From Lysinibacillus composti (GTDB lineage Bacteria; Bacillota; Bacilli; Bacillales_A; Planococcaceae), in assembly GCF_016908465.1 (NCBI RefSeq), contig NZ_JAFBDY010000011.1, positions 57,858 to 121,857 on the forward strand: DNA of 64,000 bases, written 5' to 3'. The notes under the pieces were generated by a model. The model saw nothing but the letters and a program-made list of their open reading frames with translations, made no database searches and was not told the DNA's origin. Shown here one piece after another: positions 26,963 through 34,764 of the stretch. Within the stretch, counting starts at the first letter, position 1. Each line of letters opens with the position of its first letter. The position numbers and the translations under genes are program-made.

Positions 26963-27727
26963 TTAAAGCTGTATGATATAAGAATAGACCTCTTCATTCA
27001 AACTTGTTGAAAACACAGTTACGTCATCTGACCCTTTCGTAAATACAACTCCATGCAGGCGTCCATTTTCATAAATTGCGCCTCCACCATCAATCCCGAT
27101 TTTTTTCTTACATGGAGATAACCAAACTTTACTAGTTCGATCTTCGTTTAAAAAAATGGTTGGGGTGTGACCAAATACAACCGTTTCCTTTGATTTATGT
27201 GGGGTTGACGTGAATTCATCACGAATCCAAAGAAAATCCTCTTTTTTTGTATCCTTGAAATTTTCAACCGTTGCATCAATACCCGCATGAACAAATACAA
27301 ACGGATTCCAGTAATAATAATGTCCTAATCCTTTCATAAAGCTAACGATTTTAGGATGTTGTTCTTTAATTTTATCAACCATTTCTTTCGATGTGTAGGA
27401 AGTGCTTTCAATCGTAGAATCGAATGAGAGGAGACTTTGAACTGTCGCAGCTCCACCTACCTTTAAGTTAAAATAGAACTCTGAAATTTGGTCTGGCTTC
27501 TCTAACCAATTCAAAAAAATTTGCTCATGATTTCCAATTAGCGTAACCGCATCATATTCTTCCGAAAGCTCCATGACCTTTTGGATTACTCTTAAGCTAT
27601 CTGGGCCTCTGTCAATATAATCTCCAAGAAAGACCAATTGTTCTTCATCACTATTCCAACACTGTAGGATTTTTTCTAACAATTCATAACTACCATGAAT
27701 ATCACCGATTGCAAATACTTTTTCCAT
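26963..27727 (-). CDS. Metallophosphoesterase (PrpE/ApaH-like Ser/Thr phosphatase family)
   Basis: 254 residues. The phosphoesterase metal motifs are in order: VFAIGDIHGSYELL, VFLGDYIDRGPDS, LIGNHEQIF, then FVHAGID and VFGHTPTI. This set matches PPP-type phosphatases and the Bacillus PrpE/diadenosine tetraphosphatase group; the substrate (phosphoprotein or Ap4A) is not decided by sequence. The ATG at 27727 follows GGGGTG; a GTG three codons upstream overlaps that site. Confidence 0.88.
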   Translation of the reverse strand: MEKVFAIGDIHGSYELLEKILQCWNSDEEQLVFLGDYIDRGPDSLRVIQKVMELSEEYDAVTLIGNHEQIFLNWLEKPDQISEFYFNLKVGGAATVQSLLSFDSTIESTSYTSKEMVDKIKEQHPKIVSFMKGLGHYYYWNPFVFVHAGIDATVENFKDTKKEDFLWIRDEFTSTPHKSKETVVFGHTPTIFLNEDRTSKVWLSPCKKKIGIDGGGAIYENGRLHGVVFTKGSDDVTVFSTSLNEEVYSYIIQL

Positions 27728-27749
27728 AACGCACACCCCATTTACGAAC

Positions 27750-28060
27750 TTCTAAGAAAAGCGAAGAACGCCCGTTTAGCTCCGCGCCGGCAAAAACATC
27801 GACGTCATGTCACATTGCCGTCATGACTCAGCACGCGCCTGCCTCAACAACTGGCCGGCAAAAGCGCCACGTCCTGTGGCATTGTCGGCACTAGTACATC
27901 CTGTACGTCGGAAGAAATGACAAAAGGTCGCTTTTTGCGCCTGTTGTTTCACTTTCGGCGCAAAAAATTATGTTGTTTCAATGAAACTACATAATTTTTG
28001 GCCTTGAAGGCGGTTCTGAAGTTGTCCTCGGAGCTGGCATTCGTAGCTAGACACTGTTCA
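27750..28060. repeat. GC-rich dispersed repeat with GTCCT-loop hairpins
   Basis: A composite non-coding element. One 36-nt module (27854-27889) folds as GCCGGCAA, four bases, GCCAC, loop GTCCT, GTGGC, A, TTGTCGGC. A weaker relative is at 27786-27821 and a small GTAC-ATCCT-GTAC hairpin follows at 27894-27905. Further right, GCGCAAAAAATTATGT-type arms pair with ACATAATTTTTGGC (about 27956-28001). A second full module is in the repeat at 54871-55136. The rest of the gap to 28529 is AT-rich with nothing recognised. Confidence 0.65.
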
Positions 28061-28529
28061 AACACCTAAAAATTCACTCGTTCTCATCTTTAAAAGCTCT
28101 TTCAAATTATATGTATTAGTTAAACTTGTTATATGAACAAATTTTATGTTGGTTAAACATAGCAAAGTATTAATTAGTACTTTTGCATAATTTCCTTCCT
28201 TAAAGGTTCATTTACTTCTATTTATGTTTATTTTTACTTTCCACCATCATATTCCTTTTATGAGGGGTTTATCAATATCTTTATTATAATACAATAAATT
28301 TTCCAGTTCGAGGAAATTAAAAATGTATACAAACTATTGGTAGGTACAGTAATGACTTTATTCCTTATCTGTCACTTATTTTACGGCTCAACATATAATA
28401 ATATGTTGGGTATAAAAATGTTTTACATTTTGCTAATCCTGTCTAACCAAAATGATGATCACCCGTTTTTGTTCAATTTCTTAAACAAAATGTATAATGA
28501 CATTAACGAAAAGCGGAGAGGAGAATATA

Positions 28530-28703
28530 ATGAAACAACTAAAACAAAATTCAACTGAAATGAACACTGTTCTTAAGAATTTGGAACTAGAGAATTTGAC
28601 TTTATCTCCTTCGCTTCAACAAAAGGCTATTGACATTGTCAACTCAGGAAAAAAAATAACACCATCCATCATTAAGGGTGCATTAAATCATGAAAAATTA
28701 TAA
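28530..28703 (+). CDS. Antitoxin of the Fic toxin (VbhA-like)
   Basis: 57 residues, mostly helical, directly upstream of and overlapping a fic gene by 14 bp. In class I Fic systems a small antitoxin supplies an inhibitory helix with (S/T)xxxE(G/N) that blocks the ATP site. Here the best match is N17-LEL-E21-N22, with Asn in place of Ser/Thr. The tail (PSLQQKAIDIVNSGKKIT) resembles VbhA. The ATG at 28530 follows GGAGAGGAG; the frame extends 11 codons upstream without a ribosome binding site. Confidence 0.7.
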   Translation: MKQLKQNSTEMNTVLKNLELENLTLSPSLQQKAIDIVNSGKKITPSIIKGALNHEKL

Positions 28704-29265
28704 TGAGTTTAATAACGACCTTTATCTTTTGCAGTGTAATAAGTTGGGGTTAACAAATAACCGTGATTTAGAAGAGGCAGAGGCATTTGTATTTTTTATT
28801 CGTGCGATACAAGTTGAACAAGGGTCTTATCTACTTTCTTCCTTCACACTAGAAGATTTTAAAAATTTACATGAACACCTTTTTCAAGATATCTATCCTT
28901 TCGCTGGACAATTCCGTAATGTACAACTAGTAAAAGGAAACACAAGATTTTGTCAGCATCAATTTATCGAAACGAATGCCCAGGTTCTTTTTGACGAGTT
29001 GCAAAATGAAGAAGATTGGAAAAGTTTAGACGAAGCCTCAGAAAGACTAGCCTATTTTAAAACAGAACTGAATATGCTTCATCCATTCCGCGAAGGAAAT
29101 GGACGTACTATTCGGATCTTTATCCAAAAATATGCACTGATGAAAAATATAAAGTGGGATATCACCTTAATTGATCGTGATCTTTATTTAGAGGCCATGA
29201 TTCACTCTAAAACCAATCCTCAGTTACTAAAAGAGCTATTTTTATCGACGATTGAGTTTAATTAA
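28690..29265 (+). CDS. fic: Fic-domain AMPylase toxin
   Basis: 191 residues. The active-site motif is intact: HPFREGNGRTIR (HxFx(D/E)GNGRxxR), with the histidine as base. The flap region FAGQFRNVQLVKGNTRFCQHQFIE and the helices before it are typical. Fic proteins transfer AMP (or related groups) to target hydroxyls; small ones paired with an upstream antitoxin are toxin modules. The protein itself shows no inhibitory helix at its N- or C-terminus, so control should come from the antitoxin. Confidence 0.92.
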   Translation: MKNYNEFNNDLYLLQCNKLGLTNNRDLEEAEAFVFFIRAIQVEQGSYLLSSFTLEDFKNLHEHLFQDIYPFAGQFRNVQLVKGNTRFCQHQFIETNAQVLFDELQNEEDWKSLDEASERLAYFKTELNMLHPFREGNGRTIRIFIQKYALMKNIKWDITLIDRDLYLEAMIHSKTNPQLLKELFLSTIEFN

Positions 29266-29273
29266 ACATTGAT

Positions 29274-29306
29274 CCGAAGCACTATTTAAGCAAGCTTCGG
29301 GTTTAT
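29274..29306 (+). terminator. Terminator of the Fic module
   Basis: CCGAAGC (29274-29280) pairs with GCTTCGG (29294-29300); GTTTATTTTTT follows. Confidence 0.8.
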
Positions 29307-29329
29307 TTTTTAAAGAATTGATATAAATA

Positions 29330-29359
29330 TTGGACAAACAACAATTTATGGTATATAGT
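29330..29359 (+). promoter_or_regulatory. Promoter of the cold-shock gene
   Basis: -35 TTGGAC (29330-29335) and a -10 in TATATAGT (29352-29359), spacing 16 or 18. It gives a leader of about 140 nt, typical for cold-shock genes. Confidence 0.5.
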
Positions 29360-29392
29360 TAGGGAAATAATTAAATTACTTTATTATCTAAT

Positions 29393-29454
29393 GAATTCAC
29401 ATATTACAAAGAGTAATCGTGTTCGTTCGGTACTTTTCGTAATATGTGAATTTC
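29393..29454 (+). promoter_or_regulatory. Long hairpin in the cold-shock leader
   Basis: GAATTCACATATTAC (29393-29407) pairs with GTAATATGTGAATTTC (29439-29454), a stem of about 15 bp with a 31-nt loop. It is not followed by a T run, so it is not a terminator. Its place in the 5' leader suits a temperature-dependent RNA switch like those of cspA leaders. Confidence 0.6.
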
Positions 29455-29509
29455 TTATATTAATGAGATTTAATTATTTATTAATTTATTTTTTTGGAGG
29501 TCTTTTTAA

Positions 29510-29710
29510 ATGACACAAGGTACAGTAAAATGGTTTAACTCAGAAAAAGGTTTTGGATTCATCGAAGTTGAAGGTGGAAACGATGTATTCGTACACTTCT
29601 CAGCAATCCAAGGTGACGGTTTCAAATCACTTGACGAAGGTCAAAAAGTTGAATTCTCAGTAGAAGAAGGCAACCGTGGACCACAAGCTACTAACGTAGT
29701 AAAACTTTAA
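29510..29710 (+). CDS. cspD: Cold-shock protein (Csp family)
   Basis: 66-residue single-strand nucleic-acid-binding protein. RNP1 is [11 protein letters not shown]2 is VFVHFSAI; these give the OB-fold RNA chaperone. RBS GGAGG. It has a long structured leader and its own terminator. The cspB/C/D paralogue cannot be told from the sequence alone. Confidence 0.93.
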   Translation: MTQGTVKWFNSEKGFGFIEVEGGNDVFVHFSAIQGDGFKSLDEGQKVEFSVEEGNRGPQATNVVKL

Positions 29711-29723
29711 TCCATGATAATAA

Positions 29724-29756
29724 AAGGAAGAGCTAAATTAGCTCTTCCTTTTTTTC
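29724..29756 (+). terminator. Terminator of the cold-shock gene
   Basis: AAGGAAGAGCTAA and TTAGCTCTTCCTT pair perfectly (13 bp) around a single base, then TTTTT. The T run leads into the convergent EAL gene. Confidence 0.92.
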
Positions 29757-29773
29757 TTTTAGTTAATTTTTTA

Positions 29774-31351
29774 TTAATTAAATACTTCTTTTATTAAACC
29801 ATAGTAGTTGGCATGCGTTCTAAACTGTAAATTTTTTCGTTCCTCACGAAGACGTTTTAAGTTCTTCGCAATATTACAAAATGGAATCGGTTTACTGATT
29901 AAATATCCTTGAATTGTATCACATTCACTATTCAGTAAATATTCTAATTGCTCCATCGTTTCTACCCCTTCTGCCACCACTTTTAAATTTAAGTGTTTTG
30001 ACATAGAGATAATCAAATCAACAATTGGTTCGCTATTTGTTTGTTCGATGTTTCGTACGAATTCGCGATCAATCTTTAAACAATCGATTGGCAAGTCTTT
30101 TAAATAAGACAATGACGAATACCCTTTTCCAAAGTCATCCATCGCAATTGTAACTCCTGTTTCTTTCAACTGATTTAAGATTGGCATCATATAAGATGTA
30201 TCCATTGTCATACTTTCCGTAATCTCTAATTGCAAATATTCAGGAGGTAATTCAGTTTCTTTTAGAATATCACGTACAACTTGAACAAAGTTTTCATGGA
30301 AAAGCTGTCTAATTGATAAATTCACTGCTACTCGAACTGGCTGCCCAATTAATTCTTGCAACTCTTTCGTTTGTCGGCAGGCTGTTTCAAGCACCCATTT
30401 TCCGATTGGAACAATTAACCCTGATTCTTCTGCAATAGGGATAAAGTCAAGGGGTGTAATCCAGCCCTTTTCAGGATGTTTCCATCGAACTAAAGCTTCC
30501 ATCGAAATCATTTCATTTGTTTTTAATTCAAGTTGTGGTTGATAGTGTAAAACTAACTGGTTATCTTGAATCGCCGTATATAAATCATTTTCTAACGTAA
30601 TTTTTTCTGCTCGTTCTTGTGACATGGATGGTCTGTAATAAGCAAAATGCTCAGGAATTTTTCTTGCCTCATCCATGGCAAACTGTGCAAAGTGAATTAA
30701 ATCTTCTGCTGACCCGGCGTCTTCTGGGTAAAATGCAATCCCAATATTAATATTTACATTAATTGAAAAGTGTTGGATTAAAAATGGGGACTTCATCAAG
30801 TCTTGAAGCTCCCTACACAGCTTTTCAATACGGGAATGATCATTTTGGTTTTCCAGTAAAAGTAGAAATTGATCTTCACGTAATTTACCAATGAGATAAT
30901 CGTTTGGTAGGTTCTTCTGTAACCTGTCCGCAACCATTTGTAGCATGCGGTCAGTATAAAAAGATCCAAGTGACGATTTAATGGTAGATAAACGCTCTAT
31001 TTCTAAAACTAAAACCGCTTTTTCAGATGTATTACTAGTTAAGTTATCTTTTATCTTTTTTAATAAGTATCGCTCATTCGGAAGCTTCGTAATTTCATCA
31101 TAGTACGTCATATGATGTTTTTCTTTTTCCGAATCTTGTAGTTTCTTAATCACATTTTCATGTAGGGACTTAAATCGAGCGGCTAGCCAAATTTGAGCTA
31201 TAATCACAAGTGAAAAAATGATGCTATAGATTCCTTGTAAATTGTCCACAAATAAAGTCCAACAAGTTAGAGTAATTAAAACAGTACTGATAATACCATG
31301 AATCAAATTGTCCCCAAACAAGTCAAAATAACCATCTTTAGTACCCATCAT
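29774..31351 (-). CDS. Membrane c-di-GMP phosphodiesterase with degenerate GGDEF
   Basis: 525 residues. Two N-terminal membrane segments (about 15-33, 39-57), a GGDEF domain whose signature has become REDQF (158-162), then an intact EAL domain. EAL residues: EAL at 285-287 in MEALVRW, ITES, DDFG at 405-408 in AMDDFGKGYSSLSYL, LKIDREF and EGVET. It should degrade c-di-GMP; the dead cyclase domain may bind GTP as a regulator. Convergent with the cold-shock gene. Confidence 0.93.
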   Translation of the reverse strand: MMGTKDGYFDLFGDNLIHGIISTVLITLTCWTLFVDNLQGIYSIIFSLVIIAQIWLAARFKSLHENVIKKLQDSEKEKHHMTYYDEITKLPNERYLLKKIKDNLTSNTSEKAVLVLEIERLSTIKSSLGSFYTDRMLQMVADRLQKNLPNDYLIGKLREDQFLLLLENQNDHSRIEKLCRELQDLMKSPFLIQHFSINVNINIGIAFYPEDAGSAEDLIHFAQFAMDEARKIPEHFAYYRPSMSQERAEKITLENDLYTAIQDNQLVLHYQPQLELKTNEMISMEALVRWKHPEKGWITPLDFIPIAEESGLIVPIGKWVLETACRQTKELQELIGQPVRVAVNLSIRQLFHENFVQVVRDILKETELPPEYLQLEITESMTMDTSYMMPILNQLKETGVTIAMDDFGKGYSSLSYLKDLPIDCLKIDREFVRNIEQTNSEPIVDLIISMSKHLNLKVVAEGVETMEQLEYLLNSECDTIQGYLISKPIPFCNIAKNLKRLREERKNLQFRTHANYYGLIKEVFN

Positions 31352-31499
31352 TATTCCTCACCTCTTACTTCAATATTACTAATAATCACAAACGCAATTT
31401 AGGTATATAGAAATGATGAAATATCTTAGTTTGTTATTTTAATTTAAACTTAAATTTGAGGAACAAATCTTTTTTGTACACTATTTTATACTGTCAATT

Positions 31500-32375
31500 T
31501 TAAACATTAGAGGGGACAATTTTATTTAGTAGCTTATCTAGGTCAGATTTGTACTTTTTATGTATGTTTTCATGCCCTAATACTTGGAAAATAGTAAATG
31601 CCTTATTACATTTTTCCATTCCCTCTGAAATTGAATTATCAATGATATCGATCGTTCCCTCATAAAATAAAATTAGGGTTTGTTCAAAGAAGTCGGTACT
31701 AGAAGCATAGTATCGCTTTGTTGTATCTAATATCATTTTTGTATATTGGTATTCATGATGGTTGATACTTAAATCTAGAAGATTGAAAAGTAAAAAGCTC
31801 AAAATATTTTTATCTGAATTCAATTCTTTATATTTATCCGCTCGATATAACACATTTTTTGTCATTAAAAAAGCAGTTGAAGGATTAAATAGGAATAAGA
31901 AGTTATTAAATAATGCTAATTCGTAATAGCACCATTCATCAATACTCAACAAGTAATCAGATATTTCATCAATATAATCTTTTTCGATTTTATTAAGATC
32001 TAATTTATTCTCCATACAATGACATAGAATGTATAGATGTCTAAATAAAATATCTCCTGTTTGTTCATGCTTCTCTTTTATTTCATCCTTAAATTGAATA
32101 ATCTCATCGATTTTGTCTGCATAATACATTTTGATTACTCTATTAAATTCATTCATTTTTAAAGAAATCTGATAATCATTTTTCATAAAGAAAAATTCAT
32201 TATAGGTTACATTACAATATTCAAGTATTTCTGTGAGACGATCAGAAGAAATACTATTCTTCCCTGACTCTATACGAGCTATATATGGACGCGTCATACC
32301 AATGGCGTCAGCAAGTGCTTGTTGAGTAATACTTTTATTTTTACGAATCAACTTAATAACTTGACCTATTTCCAT
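31500..32375 (-). CDS. Rgg/GadR/MutR-family transcriptional regulator
   Basis: 291 residues, the usual Rgg length (about 285-297). N-terminal XRE helix-turn-helix (residues 4-58: ITQQALADAIGMTRPYIARI) is followed by a helical repeat domain with Rgg features: KMYYADK, YLLSIDEWCYYELALFNN, AFLMTKN, and near the end GMEKCNKAFTIFQVLGHENI. In streptococci and relatives this domain binds a short imported peptide pheromone. A 36-codon peptide gene lies divergently 113 nt away, with a shared inverted repeat between. No classical terminator seen downstream. Confidence 0.88.
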   Translation of the reverse strand: MEIGQVIKLIRKNKSITQQALADAIGMTRPYIARIESGKNSISSDRLTEILEYCNVTYNEFFFMKNDYQISLKMNEFNRVIKMYYADKIDEIIQFKDEIKEKHEQTGDILFRHLYILCHCMENKLDLNKIEKDYIDEISDYLLSIDEWCYYELALFNNFLFLFNPSTAFLMTKNVLYRADKYKELNSDKNILSFLLFNLLDLSINHHEYQYTKMILDTTKRYYASSTDFFEQTLILFYEGTIDIIDNSISEGMEKCNKAFTIFQVLGHENIHKKYKSDLDKLLNKIVPSNV

Positions 32376-32398
32376 ATGTGCAACCCCTTATCAAAAAT

Positions 32399-32425
32399 AG
32401 AATGTATAATTTTGTTTACATTTTC
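32399..32425. promoter_or_regulatory. Candidate Rgg operator between regulator and peptide gene
   Basis: Inverted repeat AATGTA (32401-32406), 10 nt, TACATT (32417-32422), extended by GA/TC on the outside with a one-base bulge. Its centre is about 48 bp before the predicted start of the peptide transcript, an activator position. It also overlaps a possible -10 (TATACA) for the regulator on the other strand, which suggests autoregulation. Confidence 0.5.
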
Positions 32426-32444
32426 ACTTAACTCTATTATTCTC

Positions 32445-32453
32445 TGGTACAAT
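32445..32453 (+). promoter_or_regulatory. Extended -10 promoter of the peptide gene
   Basis: TGGTACAAT is an extended -10 element (TGn plus TACAAT). No good -35 is visible at 16-18 nt, as expected for a promoter that needs an activator. Confidence 0.55.
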
Positions 32454-32488
32454 TCAGTTAAATAATATAGGAAGGATGGATTATATTT

Positions 32489-32599
32489 ATGAAAAAATAT
32501 ACTAATCTTATGAAATACTTTTTATTTGCAGCTGCAGCTGGTCTTATAACAACAGTACCACCAGTAGTACAACCTGATCATTGGTTCATCGGATTCTAA
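32489..32599 (+). CDS. Putative 36-residue signalling peptide precursor beside an Rgg regulator
   Basis: A short gene. RBS AGGAAGG lies ahead of the ATG. The product has a basic start (K2, K3, K9), a hydrophobic core (F11-I20: FLFAAAAGLI), a PP pair (24-25) and an aromatic C-terminus, PDHWFIGF (29-36). It has its own extended -10 promoter and terminator and is divergent from an Rgg-type regulator. This layout resembles the streptococcal Rgg/SHP and ComR/ComS pairs, where the C-terminal 7-10 residues are the pheromone. Export and processing are inferred; a small membrane toxin is an alternative. Confidence 0.7.
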   Translation: MKKYTNLMKYFLFAAAAGLITTVPPVVQPDHWFIGF

Positions 32600-32656
32600 T
32601 AATTTTAGTAGTTTAAATAGTACCTTTCTATCAACCAGTAAATAGTAAGTAGTTCA

Positions 32657-32687
32657 AATCCTCCTAATGTTTGGGGGATTATTTTTT
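32657..32687 (+). terminator. Terminator of the peptide gene
   Basis: AATCCTCC (32657-32664) pairs with GGGGGATT (32673-32680, one G-U), then ATTTTTT. It closes a short transcript that holds only the peptide gene. Confidence 0.75.
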
Positions 32688-32739
32688 GCCCCTAATTTTA
32701 CAAGTATATTAAACTAATATTACAATAACATATATTTTT

Positions 32740-32779
32740 AAAACCACGCTATGTTTTACTAAACATTGCGTGGTTTCTT
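32740..32779 (-). terminator. Hairpin terminator past the 52-bp array
   Basis: AAAACCACGC (32740-32749) pairs with GCGTGGTTT (32768-32776), and inside it ATGTTT pairs with AAACAT. The T run is on the minus side (TTTTAAAAATA), so it should stop transcripts coming from the amidohydrolase gene and through the repeat array. The open frame on the minus strand at 32759-33007 runs through the repeats, has no ribosome binding site and is not listed as a gene. Confidence 0.65.
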
Positions 32780-32892
32780 ATTACTTATGGAGAAGATGTG
32801 GGGAATCTTACCTACATATTTAAGAATGTGGTTAGCTTGTGTACTTCCATTTCCTTGATGAAGACTAGTTCCTTCGTCGATGATCACGTTTA

Positions 32893-33275
32893 GGTCTTCA
32901 ATACTGGATGAAGGCCTTCTTATAGGGTAGCTAATCTCGGTTTGATCTTCATTACTTTGATGAAGACCTTTTCTCTTGGAATCTATTCTAGTTTTGGTCT
33001 TCATCACCTCGATGAAGACCTTTTCTCTTGGAATTTAATCTAGTTTTGGTCTTCATCACCTCGATGAAGACCTTTTCTCTTGGAATCTATTCTAGTTTTG
33101 GTCTTCATCACCTCGATGAAGACCTTTTCTCTTGGAATCTATTCTAGTTTTGGTCTTCATCACGTTGATGAAGACCTTCATATATGGTTGCTAATCTCAG
33201 TTGGGTCTTCATAACTTTGATGAAGACTTTCTTAGATGGAATCCAATCTAGTTTTGGTCTTCATCACCACAACTA
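32893..33275. repeat. Array of eight 52-bp tandem units, each with a palindrome
   Basis: Units start at 32893, 32944, 32996, 33048, 33100, 33152, 33204 and 33256: spacing is 51 once and 52 six times. A further degenerate unit may precede at about 32845. The core in the best units is GGTCTTCATC, ACCTC, GATGAAGACC, a perfect 10-bp inverted repeat with a 5-nt loop; one unit has loop CGT with 11 bp. The 27 bp between palindromes (TTTTCTCTTGGAATCTATT then CTAGTTTT) is also conserved, unlike CRISPR spacers. The last unit is truncated. 52 is not a multiple of three, so it is not a coding repeat. Confidence 0.9.
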
Positions 33276-33299
33276 AGCACCTTTCCACCCCACTTCGCA

Positions 33300-34424
33300 T
33301 TAATTTCCGGTTAATTGTACTAACCCTTTATATAATTCAACGCCCGTTTCGATTAGTTCATCACGGAAGTCAAAAGCTGTGTTATGGATATGTGGATAGT
33401 CTTCTCCGTTCCCAATAAAGAAAAATGCACCTTTTGTTAACTTTGTATAATGTCCAAAGTCCTCTGAGGGACGAGCTGCTTCTTTCAATTCAACTAATTC
33501 CATTCCCTTCTCTTTTGCTACAAGACGAATTTTATCTGCATTTTCTTTATGATTGGCCGTCTCCGGGAATTCATCATTGTACTCGAAACTAACCTTTAAA
33601 CCGAATTCTTCTGCTTGCTCTTTCGCAAGGTTTTCAAGGTTTTCTTGTAGGCGTTCCATTTCTTCTTCATAAAGAGCTCGTATGGTCATACGAAGATCTC
33701 CTTTCGATGCTGCGAGTCCAAAAGCTTTTTCCCCCACATCAATTTGTACGACAGTGCATAGAATTAGGCCTTTATGTGTTTCTGGAGCAATGAACCCAGG
33801 TATCGCACCAAGAATATTACCGATTGCAAAGGAAGGATTATTTCCTGTTTCTGGTTGACTAGCATGGGCAGGGGCTCCTTCAAAATGTATCGTCATCCCT
33901 TTAGATGCGCACATGATTGTTCCATCTATGATCCCTATCGACTTATAAGGCTGACCACTCATATTATGGTAACCATAAATTTCATCAATTTGATGTTCTT
34001 TAATAAGCTCCGTGCATTGAACCGCCCCATCTCCTGTTTCTTCAGCAGGTTGGAAGAGGAAAAAGATATTTTGGTCTGCACCTTCTTGATCGACCTCAAG
34101 GGCAAACCCAGCTAGAGTTGCTGAATGGCCATCATGACCACATTTGTGTGCTTTTCCCGGAATTTTTGAAGCCCATGGCAACTCGATTACTTCATCCAAT
34201 GGTAGTGCGTCAAAATCCGCACGGAATGCAATGTTAGGCTTATCCGCACCCGCTCGATAAATCGCGTAAAACCAATTGCCTTTATCGACAAGTTCTAGAG
34301 TTGTGTTTGCTTTCAAAAAATCCATTAAATATTGTTTAGTCCAAACCTCTTCGTTAGAAAGCTCAGGATGCTGATGTAATTCACGACGTAGTTTCTTTGC
34401 CAATTCATAATTTTGAACTTTCAT
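33300..34424 (-). CDS. M20-family amidohydrolase
   Basis: 374 residues, cytoplasmic, two-metal M20D peptidase (aminoacylase/N-acetyl-diaminopimelate deacetylase/hippuricase group). Metal motifs: RADFDALPLDE, CGHDGHSA, FLFQPAEETGDG, YGYHNMSG, and the C-terminal PHIHNTAFDF. It removes an acyl group from an amino acid or peptide; the exact substrate is not decided by sequence. RBS AAGGAG. Same strand as the regulator, YfcC transporter and second M20 enzyme upstream, with a terminator in between. Confidence 0.88.
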   Translation of the reverse strand: MKVQNYELAKKLRRELHQHPELSNEEVWTKQYLMDFLKANTTLELVDKGNWFYAIYRAGADKPNIAFRADFDALPLDEVIELPWASKIPGKAHKCGHDGHSATLAGFALEVDQEGADQNIFFLFQPAEETGDGAVQCTELIKEHQIDEIYGYHNMSGQPYKSIGIIDGTIMCASKGMTIHFEGAPAHASQPETGNNPSFAIGNILGAIPGFIAPETHKGLILCTVVQIDVGEKAFGLAASKGDLRMTIRALYEEEMERLQENLENLAKEQAEEFGLKVSFEYNDEFPETANHKENADKIRLVAKEKGMELVELKEAARPSEDFGHYTKLTKGAFFFIGNGEDYPHIHNTAFDFRDELIETGVELYKGLVQLTGN

Positions 34425-34633
34425 TTTATGTTCTCCTTTTAAATAATTTTTCTCATTTATAATTACTGAAAAGAAACTTTTTAATATCTTTTCTATATGT
34501 AATTTTCTTCATCTATAAGCCAAAATAGGTCTATTAATAGAATGACAAAAATTATAAACTATTAAAACGAATCGTACTAGTCTAAATTTTCCATATTTTT
34601 TACTTTTTTCGACATACATCAACAAAAATAAAA

Positions 34634-34664
34634 AGCACTTTGAACCACTTTGGTATCAAATGCT
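34634..34664 (-). terminator. Terminator of the regulator gene at 34765
   Basis: Minus strand: AGCATTT and AAAGTGCT pair, with an inner ACCA/TGGT, then TTTTTATTTTTG. The remaining ~300 bases between the regulator and the amidohydrolase (34425-34764) hold only the expected amidohydrolase promoter, which I cannot place. Confidence 0.7.
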
Positions 34665-34764
34665 TCTTATTCTTTCCAATTTAATTGCGATTTACCTATA
34701 ATAAATCCTAATCAAAAATTCAGGTAAAAAATACAAATAGAAATATAACAATCTCCCACTACGT

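Noticed and set aside
28337..28558. Plus-strand open frame of 73 codons before the antitoxin
   Set aside because: No ribosome binding site, and it overlaps the better-supported antitoxin start in another frame.
32759..33007. Minus-strand open frame of 82 codons through the repeats
   Set aside because: No ribosome binding site, odd composition, and the 52-bp period is not a multiple of three, so the repeats do not encode repeated peptide.
32893..33275. CRISPR array
   Set aside because: Regular repeats are present, but the 27-bp stretches between palindromes are themselves conserved, and there are no cas genes.
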